Under the pieces are notes generated by a model. It had not been told where the DNA came from, ran no database searches, and saw only the letters and a program-made list of their open reading frames with translations. A stretch of DNA of 60,098 bases, from assembly GCA_964638715.1 (NCBI GenBank), contig CAZWZF010000026.1, positions 1-60,098 on the forward strand. Direction: 5' to 3'. The translations under genes were made by a program, and so were the position numbers. The DNA is from JBAXQQ01 sp037131695. GTDB lineage: Bacteria > Armatimonadota > Hebobacteria > CAIYQO01. Positions 7,277 through 15,822 of the stretch are shown here, in pieces. Every line of letters begins with the position of its first letter. The stretch's first letter is position 1.

Positions 7277-8467
7277 ATGTCAATTCGTGTTATTTCTGAT
7301 AAATGCGTTGGGTGTAAGGCTTGCGTACGCGCCTGCCCGACCGCTGCCGTTAGTATGGAAGGCAAACTGGCCACCATTGCGGTAGAAAAATGCACATACT
7401 GCGGAAGCTGCGTCAGTGCATGCAAATTTAAAGCGATTGTTATTGAAATCGAAAAACAGGCACGTGAAGACCTGAGCCAATATAAAGGCATCTGGGTATT
7501 CGGCGAACAAGCTGAAGGCAAAGTCGCCGGTGTAGTGCCGGAGTTAATCGGTGCCGGACGCAAATTAGCCGATCAACGCGGTTGCGAACTCGCCGTTGTG
7601 GTGCTGGGTCATGATCTTGATAAACTGGGTGATGAATTAGCCAAGTACCCGATTGATAAAGTATACCTGTATGATCATCCGAAATTGGAAAGATATCGTC
7701 CCGAGCCTTATGGCCGCGTATTAGCGCAGATGATTCGCACATACAAACCGGAAATCGTCCTTGCCGGCGCCACTACTACCGGACGCAGTTTCCTCAGCCG
7801 TGTTGCTACAGAGGTTTATACTGGCCTTACCGCTGACTGTACTGGTCTGGAAATCGGTGCCGATGACGGCTTGCTCTACCAGACCCGTCCTGCTTTCGGC
7901 GGCAACATTATGGCAACCATTTTATGCCCGTATACCCGTCCGCAAATGGCGACAGTACGACATAAAGTGATGCAGGCTGTGGACCCGGGTGAAGTTGCAA
8001 ATGCAGAAATCATCAAGGTTACCCCGGTTGAACAATTAATGTCATCCAAGGTTGATATCATCGAGTTTATTGCTGACCTGACATCTAAAGTAAATATCGT
8101 TGATGCTGACATAATTGTCAGCGGTGGCCGTGGAATGGGCAAACCGGAAAACTTTGCGATTCTGGAAGAACTGGCTGACCTGCTGGGTGGTGCTGTGGGC
8201 GCGTCCCGTGCTGCCGTTGACAGCGGTTGGATGCCATATCCGCACCAGGTAGGACAAACCGGCAAAACCGTATGCCCAAAATTGTATATCGCATGTGGTA
8301 TCAGCGGTGCTGTACAACACCTTGCTGGTATGCAGTCATCCGATTGCATCATCGCCATCAACAGAGACCCGCACGCACCAATATTCGACGTAGCAGACTT
8401 CGGCTTCGTCGGCGACGTGCTGGAAGTTGTACCTGAACTGATTAAGCAGATTAAAGCGAAGAAGTAA
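7277..8467 (+). CDS. etfA: Electron transfer flavoprotein, alpha subunit with N-terminal ferredoxin domain
   Basis: The 396-residue protein joins two modules. Residues 1-60 are a two-cluster ferredoxin: Cys10, 13, 16, 20 and Cys39, 42, 45, 49 in CxxCxxCxxxC spacing. The remainder is EtfA, with the FAD-binding C-terminal part showing SGGRGMGKPENF, GASRAAVDSGW and ACGISGAVQH. EtfA proteins with this extra domain occur in anaerobes, for example CarE of caffeyl-CoA reductase in Acetobacterium. By analogy the clusters relay electrons in or out of the ETF flavins, possibly in bifurcation. AAGGAG precedes the ATG. A strong terminator follows, so etfBA is a two-gene operon. Confidence 0.95.
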   Translation: MSIRVISDKCVGCKACVRACPTAAVSMEGKLATIAVEKCTYCGSCVSACKFKAIVIEIEKQAREDLSQYKGIWVFGEQAEGKVAGVVPELIGAGRKLADQRGCELAVVVLGHDLDKLGDELAKYPIDKVYLYDHPKLERYRPEPYGRVLAQMIRTYKPEIVLAGATTTGRSFLSRVATEVYTGLTADCTGLEIGADDGLLYQTRPAFGGNIMATILCPYTRPQMATVRHKVMQAVDPGEVANAEIIKVTPVEQLMSSKVDIIEFIADLTSKVNIVDADIIVSGGRGMGKPENFAILEELADLLGGAVGASRAAVDSGWMPYPHQVGQTGKTVCPKLYIACGISGAVQHLAGMQSSDCIIAINRDPHAPIFDVADFGFVGDVLEVVPELIKQIKAKK

Positions 8468-8476
8468 AAATAGATA

Positions 8477-8517
8477 AAAAAGGCTGGCAAGATTAATCTT
8501 GCCAGCTTTTTTGTTTT
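8477..8517 (+). terminator. Rho-independent terminator of etfBA
   Basis: A perfect inverted repeat (GCTGGCAAGATT and its complement, 8483-8506) forms a stem of at least nine pairs, is preceded by an A-run and followed by TTTTTTGTTTT. It lies 15 bp past the etfA stop. Confidence 0.9.
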
Positions 8518-8598
8518 AGTTAAATGAATTGGTAATTGGATAATTATTTTAAAATATAAATAGACATCACAAAACAAAAGTGCTATCTTTTATCTGTT

Positions 8599-10167
8599 AT
8601 GTGGGGTGCTTTTTTACGTTGGGATAAATATGGGTATTTCTTTGCTATTATATGCGTTTTAGCTGCAACGGGTGTGTTTTTGCTTGGACGCGATATTTTT
8701 GCTAAAGGGCAATGGGCACTCCTGTATTTGCTTATCATTGTTCTTGTTGCAGCTTTAGCTGGTTTTCGGGCATCTTTGGTAGCTTCGCTGCTTTCATTTC
8801 TTACCTGGAATTATTTCTTTTTGCCGCCGTATAATACTTTAATAGTTCATGACGTAAAAGACTGGTTATCTCTCGCGGTGTTTCTTGCAGTAGGCATAGC
8901 AATGGGGTTGCAAACCGGGCGAATGCATGACCGGGAGAAAATGGCCATTGCCCGCGAACGAGAAACAATTTTGCTTAATCGTTTGAGTGCTCACCTGGTT
9001 TCAGTTGCTTCAACTCATGCTATGTCAGAAATGTTAATTGAGGAAATTCAGCAGGTTACAGGTACAGATAAATCAATACTTTTTCTTGCGGATGATTCCG
9101 GTAAATTACTGATTCTTCCAGCGGATGAAAATATTGATAGGTCGATAATTTCATTGGCAGAATGGGTTAATCGGCAAAATAAAGCTATCGGGTTGCCGGA
9201 TATTTCGTCTTTAACGCAACTTGGTGTAAAAGGTTGGCCTATATCTGTTCCACATAGTTCTGTTATGACAGATGCTGTGCGAACTGACATTTTTCTTCCT
9301 TTACAAACTACCACTCGCGTTGAAGGTGTGTTGTATATCGGTCCATTGCCTTCAGGCAAACCATATACCTTATATCATATCCGTTTACTCGTTTCTATAG
9401 CTAATCTTGCGGCGACTTTTTTAGAACGGCAAAGATTAGAAATGGCGGCAGCAAAGATAGAAGCATTGCGTGATGCTGAAAATATGAAAAGCACCCTGGT
9501 TTCTTCCGTTTCGCATGAATTAAAAACGCCGCTTGCTGCGGTTACGGCTACGGTTACCAGTTTACTGGAAGATGATATTATATTGGATGCAGATACAATT
9601 CGCGGTGAGTTATCTGCTGCAAAAGAAGACCTTGATCGTTTAAATGATCAGATTGGCGCTTTAATCGACCTTTCAAGACTTAAAGCAGATGCTTGGTCGC
9701 CACAGCGTGAATGGTGCGAGTTTGGTGAATTAGTTGGTACTTTGATTGCCAAGTTATCTATTAATGAACGTAAACGGATTACTTATACAATTCCACCTGA
9801 TCTCCCGCCTCTTTTTGTTGATTCTCAGCAGTTATTGCAGGCTTTGCAGCATCTTGTAGAAAATGCGTTGGCATATTCTCCTGTTGATACTATTGTCACT
9901 ATAGGTGCCATAACAAATCAAAAAGAGTTTCGTCTTTGGGTAGAAGACCAGGGAGAAGGAATACCAATTGCAGAACGCGAACATGTATTTGAACAGTTTT
10001 ATCGTGGCGCATCTTCGGCGCATGCGCCATCCGGTACTGGTCTTGGTCTTACGATTACCTCTGAGATTATTCGTTATCACGGGGGGAGAATGTGGATTGA
10101 AGATGTTCAACCGCATGGTGCCCGTTTTGTAATTGCTTTACCGTTTTCTGGAGAAGGAAACTCATAA
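8599..10167 (+). CDS. kdpD: KdpD C-terminal half: membrane sensor histidine kinase
   Basis: The 522-residue protein corresponds to the C-terminal part of KdpD, the K+/turgor sensor kinase. It begins straight at the DUF4118 four-span membrane block (about residues 10-110), followed by a GAF-like region (about 125-275), the dimerisation domain with the phospho-acceptor His306 in SVSHELKTPL, and an ATPase domain with VENAL, DQGEGIP and GTGLGLTI. The cytoplasmic N-terminal KdpD and USP domains of full-length KdpD are missing here; they are encoded separately at 15819-16937. The stop overlaps the kdpE start by one base (TAATG), implying coupled translation. No clear Shine-Dalgarno is seen before 8599. 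Confidence 0.9.
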   Translation: MWGAFLRWDKYGYFFAIICVLAATGVFLLGRDIFAKGQWALLYLLIIVLVAALAGFRASLVASLLSFLTWNYFFLPPYNTLIVHDVKDWLSLAVFLAVGIAMGLQTGRMHDREKMAIARERETILLNRLSAHLVSVASTHAMSEMLIEEIQQVTGTDKSILFLADDSGKLLILPADENIDRSIISLAEWVNRQNKAIGLPDISSLTQLGVKGWPISVPHSSVMTDAVRTDIFLPLQTTTRVEGVLYIGPLPSGKPYTLYHIRLLVSIANLAATFLERQRLEMAAAKIEALRDAENMKSTLVSSVSHELKTPLAAVTATVTSLLEDDIILDADTIRGELSAAKEDLDRLNDQIGALIDLSRLKADAWSPQREWCEFGELVGTLIAKLSINERKRITYTIPPDLPPLFVDSQQLLQALQHLVENALAYSPVDTIVTIGAITNQKEFRLWVEDQGEGIPIAEREHVFEQFYRGASSAHAPSGTGLGLTITSEIIRYHGGRMWIEDVQPHGARFVIALPFSGEGNS

Positions 10168-10859
10168 TGAAAAATAGTTCTGTTTCTATTATTGTTGTTG
10201 ATGACAGCGTGCAAATTCGCCGTGCATTACGTTCAGTTTTAACTGCGCGTGGTTATGTTGTGCATTTGGCGGAAACGGGTGAACAGGCACTTGATTTAGC
10301 AGCAGAACAACCACCGGATCTTGTTATTCTTGACTTATCATTGCCTGGCATTGGCGGGTTAGACGTTTGCCGCGAGTTGCGGGAATGGTATCACGGACCG
10401 ATATTAATTCTATCAGTTCGAGGCAGAGATATTGATAAGGTAGCGGCACTTGATTTGGGTGCAGATGATTATTTAACAAAGCCTTTTTCCACCAGCGAAC
10501 TTCTTGCGCGCATCCGAGCCTTGCTTCGTCGTGTTAATAATCGTAGCACAGCACCCAAGGTTATTCATTTCGGTGATGTCGATATTGACCTGACTCGTCG
10601 CATCGTCACTCGCGCCGGTGAATATATCACATTGACGCCATTAGAATATGGCATCCTTGCATATTTGGCACGAAATGCTAATTGTGTTGTCACTTCCAAT
10701 CAACTTATTGATGAAGTATGGGGAGATGACGCACCTGGCGATACCCAGGCACTACGCGTTCATATCAGTCATTTGCGCAAAAAAATAGAAAAAGACCCGA
10801 CAGTGCCGCAATACTTGCTTACCGAACCCGGCGTTGGGTTTCGTTTGTCAATTGAGTAA
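10167..10859 (+). CDS. kdpE: KdpE response regulator (OmpR family)
   Basis: The 230-residue protein has a receiver domain (residues 5-120) with the phospho-acceptor Asp56 in ILDLSLPG and the conserved Lys in LTKPF. An OmpR-type winged helix (about 135-228) ends LLTEPGVGFRL. It is cotranscribed with the kdpD C-half and should activate the kdp structural genes when phosphorylated. A direct-repeat site fitting an OmpR-family dimer lies only 9 bp past its stop codon, in front of the next transcription unit. Confidence 0.95.
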   Translation: MKNSSVSIIVVDDSVQIRRALRSVLTARGYVVHLAETGEQALDLAAEQPPDLVILDLSLPGIGGLDVCRELREWYHGPILILSVRGRDIDKVAALDLGADDYLTKPFSTSELLARIRALLRRVNNRSTAPKVIHFGDVDIDLTRRIVTRAGEYITLTPLEYGILAYLARNANCVVTSNQLIDEVWGDDAPGDTQALRVHISHLRKKIEKDPTVPQYLLTEPGVGFRLSIE

Positions 10860-10867
10860 ACTTCAAA

Positions 10868-10886
10868 TCTTCACAAAATCTTTACA
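10868..10886 (+). promoter_or_regulatory. Candidate KdpE operator of the kdp structural operon
   Basis: TCTTCACA and TCTTTACA form a direct repeat with 11-bp periodicity, one helical turn, as in OmpR/PhoB-family sites and similar to the T-rich TTTACA element bound by E. coli KdpE. An AT-rich TATATAAA stretch at 10938-10945 could hold the -10. Prediction from pattern only. Confidence 0.5.
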
Positions 10887-10970
10887 CCTTGCTATCTTTG
10901 GCTTCACGCTCATTTAACACTGCAGCGGTATATTCCTTATATAAACTCATTTATTTGAGGAGGTTGACCG

Positions 10971-11054
10971 ATGTATGATGTTCTTATTATATGTGGTGTT
11001 GCATTGATTTTCTGGTTATTTGCACGCTATGCAGCATTTATAGAAAAAGTGTAG
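10971..11054 (+). CDS. 27-residue single-span membrane peptide of the kdp operon
   Basis: This is a short frame with a strong GAGGAGG Shine-Dalgarno seven bases before ATG. The product (MYDVLIICGVALIFWLFARY..., ending EKV) is almost entirely one membrane span. It is the first gene after the predicted KdpE operator and lies ahead of kdpF, which is itself a 29-residue span. Small one-span frames ahead of kdpF occur in other kdp operons, from memory. It could be a second stabilising subunit of the KdpABC pump or a sensor partner. Coding is supported by the ribosome site and position; function is inferred. Confidence 0.65.
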   Translation: MYDVLIICGVALIFWLFARYAAFIEKV

Positions 11055-11059
11055 ATATA

Positions 11060-11326
11060 ATGATAGCTTGCATAATTTGGATTATTATTGCTTTAGTTGT
11101 TTTGTGGTGTGGTCTTCCTACACCTGATATGTTTCGACATAATGAAGGCATTGTTTTATATTACCTTTGCTGGATTCCTGCTGTTATTTTAATGTTCTTA
11201 ATCCATTTCCACTTAATGCCAATTTTTAGTTCAACTGTTTTGGAAATAAGAGAGGATTATTTAATTGGCAGTTTCTTTATTGTTATCTTTGTTTTACGAG
11301 TTTTTAATCTAAGGAGAAAAATATGA
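11060..11326 (+). CDS. 88-residue three-span membrane protein inside the kdp operon
   Basis: The ATG at 11060 follows the previous stop by five bases, and the TGA overlaps the kdpF ATG in an ATGA arrangement, so translation should be coupled to kdpF. Three hydrophobic segments (near residues 2-17, 32-52 and 68-82) are separated by a polar loop (LPTPDMFRHNEG) and a short IREDY turn; the tail is basic (NLRRKI). I recognise no family. It is not part of the standard KdpFABC complex. Its place between a KdpF-like peptide and kdpF suggests an accessory or regulatory subunit of the pump. A longer frame from 10991 overlaps the 27-residue gene and has no ribosome site. Confidence 0.7.
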   Translation: MIACIIWIIIALVVLWCGLPTPDMFRHNEGIVLYYLCWIPAVILMFLIHFHLMPIFSSTVLEIREDYLIGSFFIVIFVLRVFNLRRKI

Positions 11327-11412
11327 CAACTGAATATGTAATTATCGGCGTCATTACGTTAGGGATATTTATATATCTCGGTTATGCGCTAATCAGACCG
11401 GAAAAGCTTTAA
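11323..11412 (+). CDS. kdpF: KdpF, small subunit of the K+-transporting ATPase
   Basis: The 29-residue protein has one membrane span followed by YALIRPEKL, which closely matches the usual KdpF ending (Y-A-L-x-R-P-E-x). KdpF stabilises the KdpABC complex in the inner membrane. AAGGAG precedes the ATG, which overlaps the stop of the upstream 88-residue gene. kdpA begins 15 bp downstream. Confidence 0.85.
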   Translation: MTTEYVIIGVITLGIFIYLGYALIRPEKL

Positions 11413-11427
11413 AGGGAGGAATTAGAA

Positions 11428-13146
11428 ATGGGATTTATTCAATTAATATTATTGGTAATAATCATTATTGTGGTGACACCTCTAATAGGCGGATATATGG
11501 TGCGGGTATTTGCAGGAGAAAAAACTTGGCTTGACCCTGTTTTACGTCCTCTGGAGCGAATTATCTATCAGTTTTGCGGCATTAACCCGCAACGCGAGAT
11601 GCGCTGGACATCCTATACACTGGCTATGCTGGGATTTAGTACTGTCTCTGTTATATTGTTATTTCTGATATTGCGATTACAAGGGATACTGCCGTTAAAT
11701 CCTCAACATTTGCCAGGATTGCGACCAGACCTGGCCTTTAATACTGCTGTTAGTTTTGTCACTAATACCAATTGGCAGTCTTACATTGGCGAACAAACGA
11801 TGAGTTATTTCAGCCAGATGGTTGGACTTGCCTGGCAAAATTTTGTATCTGCTGCTACTGGAATCGCAATTGCAATGGCGTTGATTCGTGGTCTTACACG
11901 ACATTCTGTTGAAGAAGTTGGCAATTACTGGGTAGACTTAACTCGCAGTATATTATGGGTATTATTGCCGTTATCATTGGTGTTTGCATTAGTGCTGGTA
12001 TCGCAAGGTGTTATACAAAACTTTATGCCATATATAAATACAGTTACTATGGAAGGTGCGCATCAGATAATACCGCAGGGACCAGTTGCCTCGCAGGAAG
12101 CCATTAAAATGATAGGTACAAATGGCGGTGGATTTTTCAATGCAAACTCAGCACATCCTTATGAAAATCCTACACCATTAACAAACTTTTTACAGATGTT
12201 GGCGATTTTTATTATACCTGCCGGATTAACATATACATTTGGACGATTTGCTAAAGCATCGCAGCAAGGCTGGGTGCTTTTTAGTGCCATGATGGTTCTT
12301 TTCCTGGCTGGATTTGCTGTCATTAATGGTTTTGAACAAGCCGGAAATCCTATGTTGACAAAACTTGGCGTTGATCAAACAGCAACAGCATTTCAGGCAG
12401 GTGGCAACATGGAAGGTAAAGAAGTTCGTTTTGGGATATCATCTTCGACACTTTTTGCTGCAATTACAACTGATGCGTCATGCGGTGCTGTCAACAGTAT
12501 GCATGATAGTTATACTCCGCTTGCTGGCGGCATGGCAATGTTGAACATTGCTCTGGGAGAAATAGTCTTCGGTGGTGTCGGTGCCGGCTTTGTTGGTATT
12601 ATCATCTTTGCATTGTTAGCGGTATTTATAGCTGGTTTGATGGTGGGACGCACACCTGAATATTTAGGCAAAAAAGTAGAAGCCAAAGAAATGAAACTGG
12701 CGATGTTGTATATATTAATTAGTGCTATTGGTATTCTGGGTTTAAGTGCCATTGCTGTAATGACTCAGGCTGGTCGTGCAGGATTATTGAATAGTGGTCC
12801 GCATGGATTGTCTGAGATTTTGTATACATTTACCTCGGCTATCGGAAATAATGGTAGTGCTTTTGCTGGTATAAATGCGAATACGCCTTTTTATAATATT
12901 TCAATAGGCTTAGCGATGCTTATCGGACGTTTTCTTACCATTATTCCGTTGATGGCCATTGCCGGTAGTTTGGTGAGTAAAAAAACTGTGCCAGCTACAA
13001 ATGGAACATTTCCAACTACGGGTGGCATGTTTGTTGGCCTGTTGGTGGGTGTAATTCTTATTGTTGGAGCACTGACATTTTTCCCTACTTATGCTCTCGG
13101 TCCGATTGTAGAGCATTTCCTGATGCATGCAGGACGACTTTGGTAA
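11428..13146 (+). CDS. kdpA: KdpA, K+-binding and translocating subunit
   Basis: The 572-residue membrane protein is of normal family length. It shows the four selectivity-loop regions of KdpA: TNTNWQSY (near residue 112), GTNGGGFFNANSAHP (near 230), TDASCGAVNSMHDSYTPL (near 350) and TSAIGNNGSAFAG (near 470). It forms the ion pathway of the high-affinity pump that takes up K+ at very low external levels. GGGAGGA precedes the ATG. Confidence 0.97.
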   Translation: MGFIQLILLVIIIIVVTPLIGGYMVRVFAGEKTWLDPVLRPLERIIYQFCGINPQREMRWTSYTLAMLGFSTVSVILLFLILRLQGILPLNPQHLPGLRPDLAFNTAVSFVTNTNWQSYIGEQTMSYFSQMVGLAWQNFVSAATGIAIAMALIRGLTRHSVEEVGNYWVDLTRSILWVLLPLSLVFALVLVSQGVIQNFMPYINTVTMEGAHQIIPQGPVASQEAIKMIGTNGGGFFNANSAHPYENPTPLTNFLQMLAIFIIPAGLTYTFGRFAKASQQGWVLFSAMMVLFLAGFAVINGFEQAGNPMLTKLGVDQTATAFQAGGNMEGKEVRFGISSSTLFAAITTDASCGAVNSMHDSYTPLAGGMAMLNIALGEIVFGGVGAGFVGIIIFALLAVFIAGLMVGRTPEYLGKKVEAKEMKLAMLYILISAIGILGLSAIAVMTQAGRAGLLNSGPHGLSEILYTFTSAIGNNGSAFAGINANTPFYNISIGLAMLIGRFLTIIPLMAIAGSLVSKKTVPATNGTFPTTGGMFVGLLVGVILIVGALTFFPTYALGPIVEHFLMHAGRLW

Positions 13147-13161
13147 AAAGGAGAGATTATT

Positions 13162-15240
13162 ATGCCAGATAAAATTTTACATGAATCATCTGCAGAATCA
13201 CCATCGAAATCGCGGGTTCATAGCCGTAAAGGTTCTTCAGCACATTTAGTATTACAGGCAATTCGAGCATCATTTATCAAACTTAACCCGCGGACATTGA
13301 TGCATAATCCGGTGATGTTCGTCGTTGAAATCGGATCTGTTATCAGCACATATTATGCTGTAGCGTCATCAATAACTGGCAGCAGTGAATGCGGATTTTT
13401 ATGGCAGATTGCAGCCTGGCTGTGGTTTACGGTGCTGTTTGCCAATTTTGCTGAAGCTATGGCGGAAGGCAGAGGAAAAGCCCAGGCAGATTCGCTGCGC
13501 AAGATGAAGACAGATACGATGGCAAACCTGGTTGCAGATGGTGGAATAACGCAAATCATTGCTTCACAACTAAAAAAGGGTGATGTCGTTTGCGTTTCAA
13601 CCGGTGAAATTATTCCGGGTGATGGAGAAGTGATAGAAGGAATTGCATCGGTAGATGAATCGGCAATTACCGGAGAATCTGCACCGGTAATTCGTGAGAG
13701 TGGCGGCGACCGCAGCGCGGTAACTGGTGGTACTAAAGTTCTGTCTGACCAGATTAAAGTACAAATCACTTCTGAACCAGGTAAAACTTTCCTTGACCGG
13801 ATGATTAATTTAGTAGAAGGTGCTTCCCGGCAAAAGACCCCAAATGAAATTGCACTGGATATTTTATTAATTGGTTTGACAATCATCTTTCTGCTGGTAG
13901 TTGTAACATTGCAGCCTTTTGCTATTTATTCGGGTAGCCCGGTGCCAATATCAGTTCTCATAGCCTTACTGGTTTGTCTTATACCAACCACTATTGGTGG
14001 TTTACTATCTGCAATTGGCATCGCTGGAATGGACCGACTGGTACAGCATAATGTGTTGGCAATGTCCGGACGCGCAGTAGAGGCAGCCGGGGATGTGGAT
14101 ACACTTTTGCTTGATAAAACAGGAACAATCACATTAGGTAATCGACAGGCGGCGGAATTTTTACCGGTAGCTGGAATTACCGAACACGACCTGGCTGATG
14201 CAGCACAATTAGCATCATTAAGCGATGAAACTCCAGAAGGAAGATCTATTGTTGTTTTGGCGAAACAATTCGGATTCCGCGACCGTCATCTTACTCATGA
14301 AGATGCGCTTTTTGTACCTTTCACTGCTATTACCCGTATGAGCGGCATAGATTGGCAGGGACAAAAAATTCGCAAAGGAGCTACTGATGCTGTTATAAAC
14401 TGGGTTCGCGAACAAGGCGGGATAATTCCACCCGAGTTGGATAGCCAGGTAAAACGTGTATCAATGGCAGGCGGTACTCCATTAGTAGTAGCGCGCAATA
14501 ACCAGGTTCTGGGAGTAATTCATCTTAAAGATATAGTGAAAGGCGGTATTCGCGAACGTTTTGACCAGTTGCGGTCGATGGGTATTCGTACTGTAATGAT
14601 AACCGGTGATAACCCGTTGACGGCATCAGTGATTGCAAAAGAGGCGGGAGTGGACGATTTCCTTGCGCAGGCAACGCCAGAGGCTAAAATGGAGCTTATT
14701 CGTAATGAACAGCGACTTGGAAAACTGGTGGCGATGGCAGGAGATGGCACCAATGATGCTCCGGCGCTGGCACAAGCTGATGTTGGGGTAGCGATGAATA
14801 CTGGCACCATAGCAGCGAAGGAAGCAGGGAATATGATCGACCTTGATTCTAATCCGACCAAGCTTATTGAGATTGTTGAAATTGGAAAACAATTATTAAT
14901 GACACGAGGTTCACTGACTACTTTCAGTATTGCCAATGATATCGCCAAATATTTTGCGATTATTCCGGCGATTTTCATGGTTGCTTATCCGGTATTACAG
15001 GCATTGAATGTCATGCATTTGCATTCTCCGCAGAGTGCAATTTTATCTGCTGTTATATTCAATGCTTTGATTATTGTTGCATTAATACCGTTAGCGTTAA
15101 AAGGCGTTGAATATCATCCTGTGGGTGCGGCGACTCTACTGCAGCGAAATTTACTGGTGTATGGTCTGGGTGGTATCCTGGTGCCATTTATTGGAATTAA
15201 GTTGATTGATGTCATTCTGGTGACATTTCATTTGGTATAA
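13162..15240 (+). CDS. kdpB: KdpB, P-type ATPase subunit
   Basis: The 692-residue P-type ATPase has the phosphorylation motif DKTGTITLGN with Asp318, the actuator loop ITGESAPV (near residues 174-181), the nucleotide/hinge motif MITGDNPLTA and GDGTNDAPALAQADVG. It hydrolyses ATP to drive K+ movement through KdpA. The N-terminus carries a Ser-rich basic stretch before the usual PRTLMHNPVMF start of homology. AAGGAGA precedes the ATG. Confidence 0.97.
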   Translation: MPDKILHESSAESPSKSRVHSRKGSSAHLVLQAIRASFIKLNPRTLMHNPVMFVVEIGSVISTYYAVASSITGSSECGFLWQIAAWLWFTVLFANFAEAMAEGRGKAQADSLRKMKTDTMANLVADGGITQIIASQLKKGDVVCVSTGEIIPGDGEVIEGIASVDESAITGESAPVIRESGGDRSAVTGGTKVLSDQIKVQITSEPGKTFLDRMINLVEGASRQKTPNEIALDILLIGLTIIFLLVVVTLQPFAIYSGSPVPISVLIALLVCLIPTTIGGLLSAIGIAGMDRLVQHNVLAMSGRAVEAAGDVDTLLLDKTGTITLGNRQAAEFLPVAGITEHDLADAAQLASLSDETPEGRSIVVLAKQFGFRDRHLTHEDALFVPFTAITRMSGIDWQGQKIRKGATDAVINWVREQGGIIPPELDSQVKRVSMAGGTPLVVARNNQVLGVIHLKDIVKGGIRERFDQLRSMGIRTVMITGDNPLTASVIAKEAGVDDFLAQATPEAKMELIRNEQRLGKLVAMAGDGTNDAPALAQADVGVAMNTGTIAAKEAGNMIDLDSNPTKLIEIVEIGKQLLMTRGSLTTFSIANDIAKYFAIIPAIFMVAYPVLQALNVMHLHSPQSAILSAVIFNALIIVALIPLALKGVEYHPVGAATLLQRNLLVYGLGGILVPFIGIKLIDVILVTFHLV

Positions 15241-15255
15241 TAAAGGAGAGATAAT

Positions 15256-15822
15256 ATGTCTCGATATTTTATGACGGCCCTACGTGTGTCTATCTTTACA
15301 ATATTGTTAACAGGAGCAATTTACCCGCTGCTGGTATGGGGATTTTCACAATTGTTATTCCCAGAAAAGGCTCGCGGCAGTATGATATACAATGGTGAGA
15401 ATATATGCGGTTCATCTCTGATAGGACAGTCATTCACCAAACCTGAATATTTTCATTCGCGTCTATCAGCGGCAGGCAGCGGATATGATGCATTATCTTC
15501 TGGTGGTTCTAATTTAGGACCTACCAGTAAAGCACTGATATCACGAGTCACTGATGATGTGGAAAAGATGAGAAAAGAATATAATAATTTACCAGCCGTT
15601 CCTGTTGATATGGTAACAGCTTCCGGCAGCGGTCTGGATCCGGATATTACCATTGCCAACGCTTATGTTCAGATGCCTCGTGTTGCCAAGGCACGCGGGA
15701 TTGATGAACTAAAGGTGCGAACTCTGATAGAACAGCAAATTATTTTACGGCAATGGGGAATTTTTGGTGAGCCACGCGTAAATGTATTGTCACTTAACCG
15801 TGCGTTAGATGAGGGTAAATGA
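15256..15822 (+). CDS. kdpC: KdpC, accessory subunit of the K+ pump
   Basis: The 188-residue protein has one N-terminal span (residues 8-32) followed by the KdpC domain, with IGQSFTKPEYFHSR, GGSNLGPTS, VTASGSGLDPDIT and INE-type ending replaced by LNRALDEGK. KdpC binds KdpB and assists ATP use. The stop overlaps the following kdpD N-half start (ATGA). Confidence 0.95.
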   Translation: MSRYFMTALRVSIFTILLTGAIYPLLVWGFSQLLFPEKARGSMIYNGENICGSSLIGQSFTKPEYFHSRLSAAGSGYDALSSGGSNLGPTSKALISRVTDDVEKMRKEYNNLPAVPVDMVTASGSGLDPDITIANAYVQMPRVAKARGIDELKVRTLIEQQIILRQWGIFGEPRVNVLSLNRALDEGK

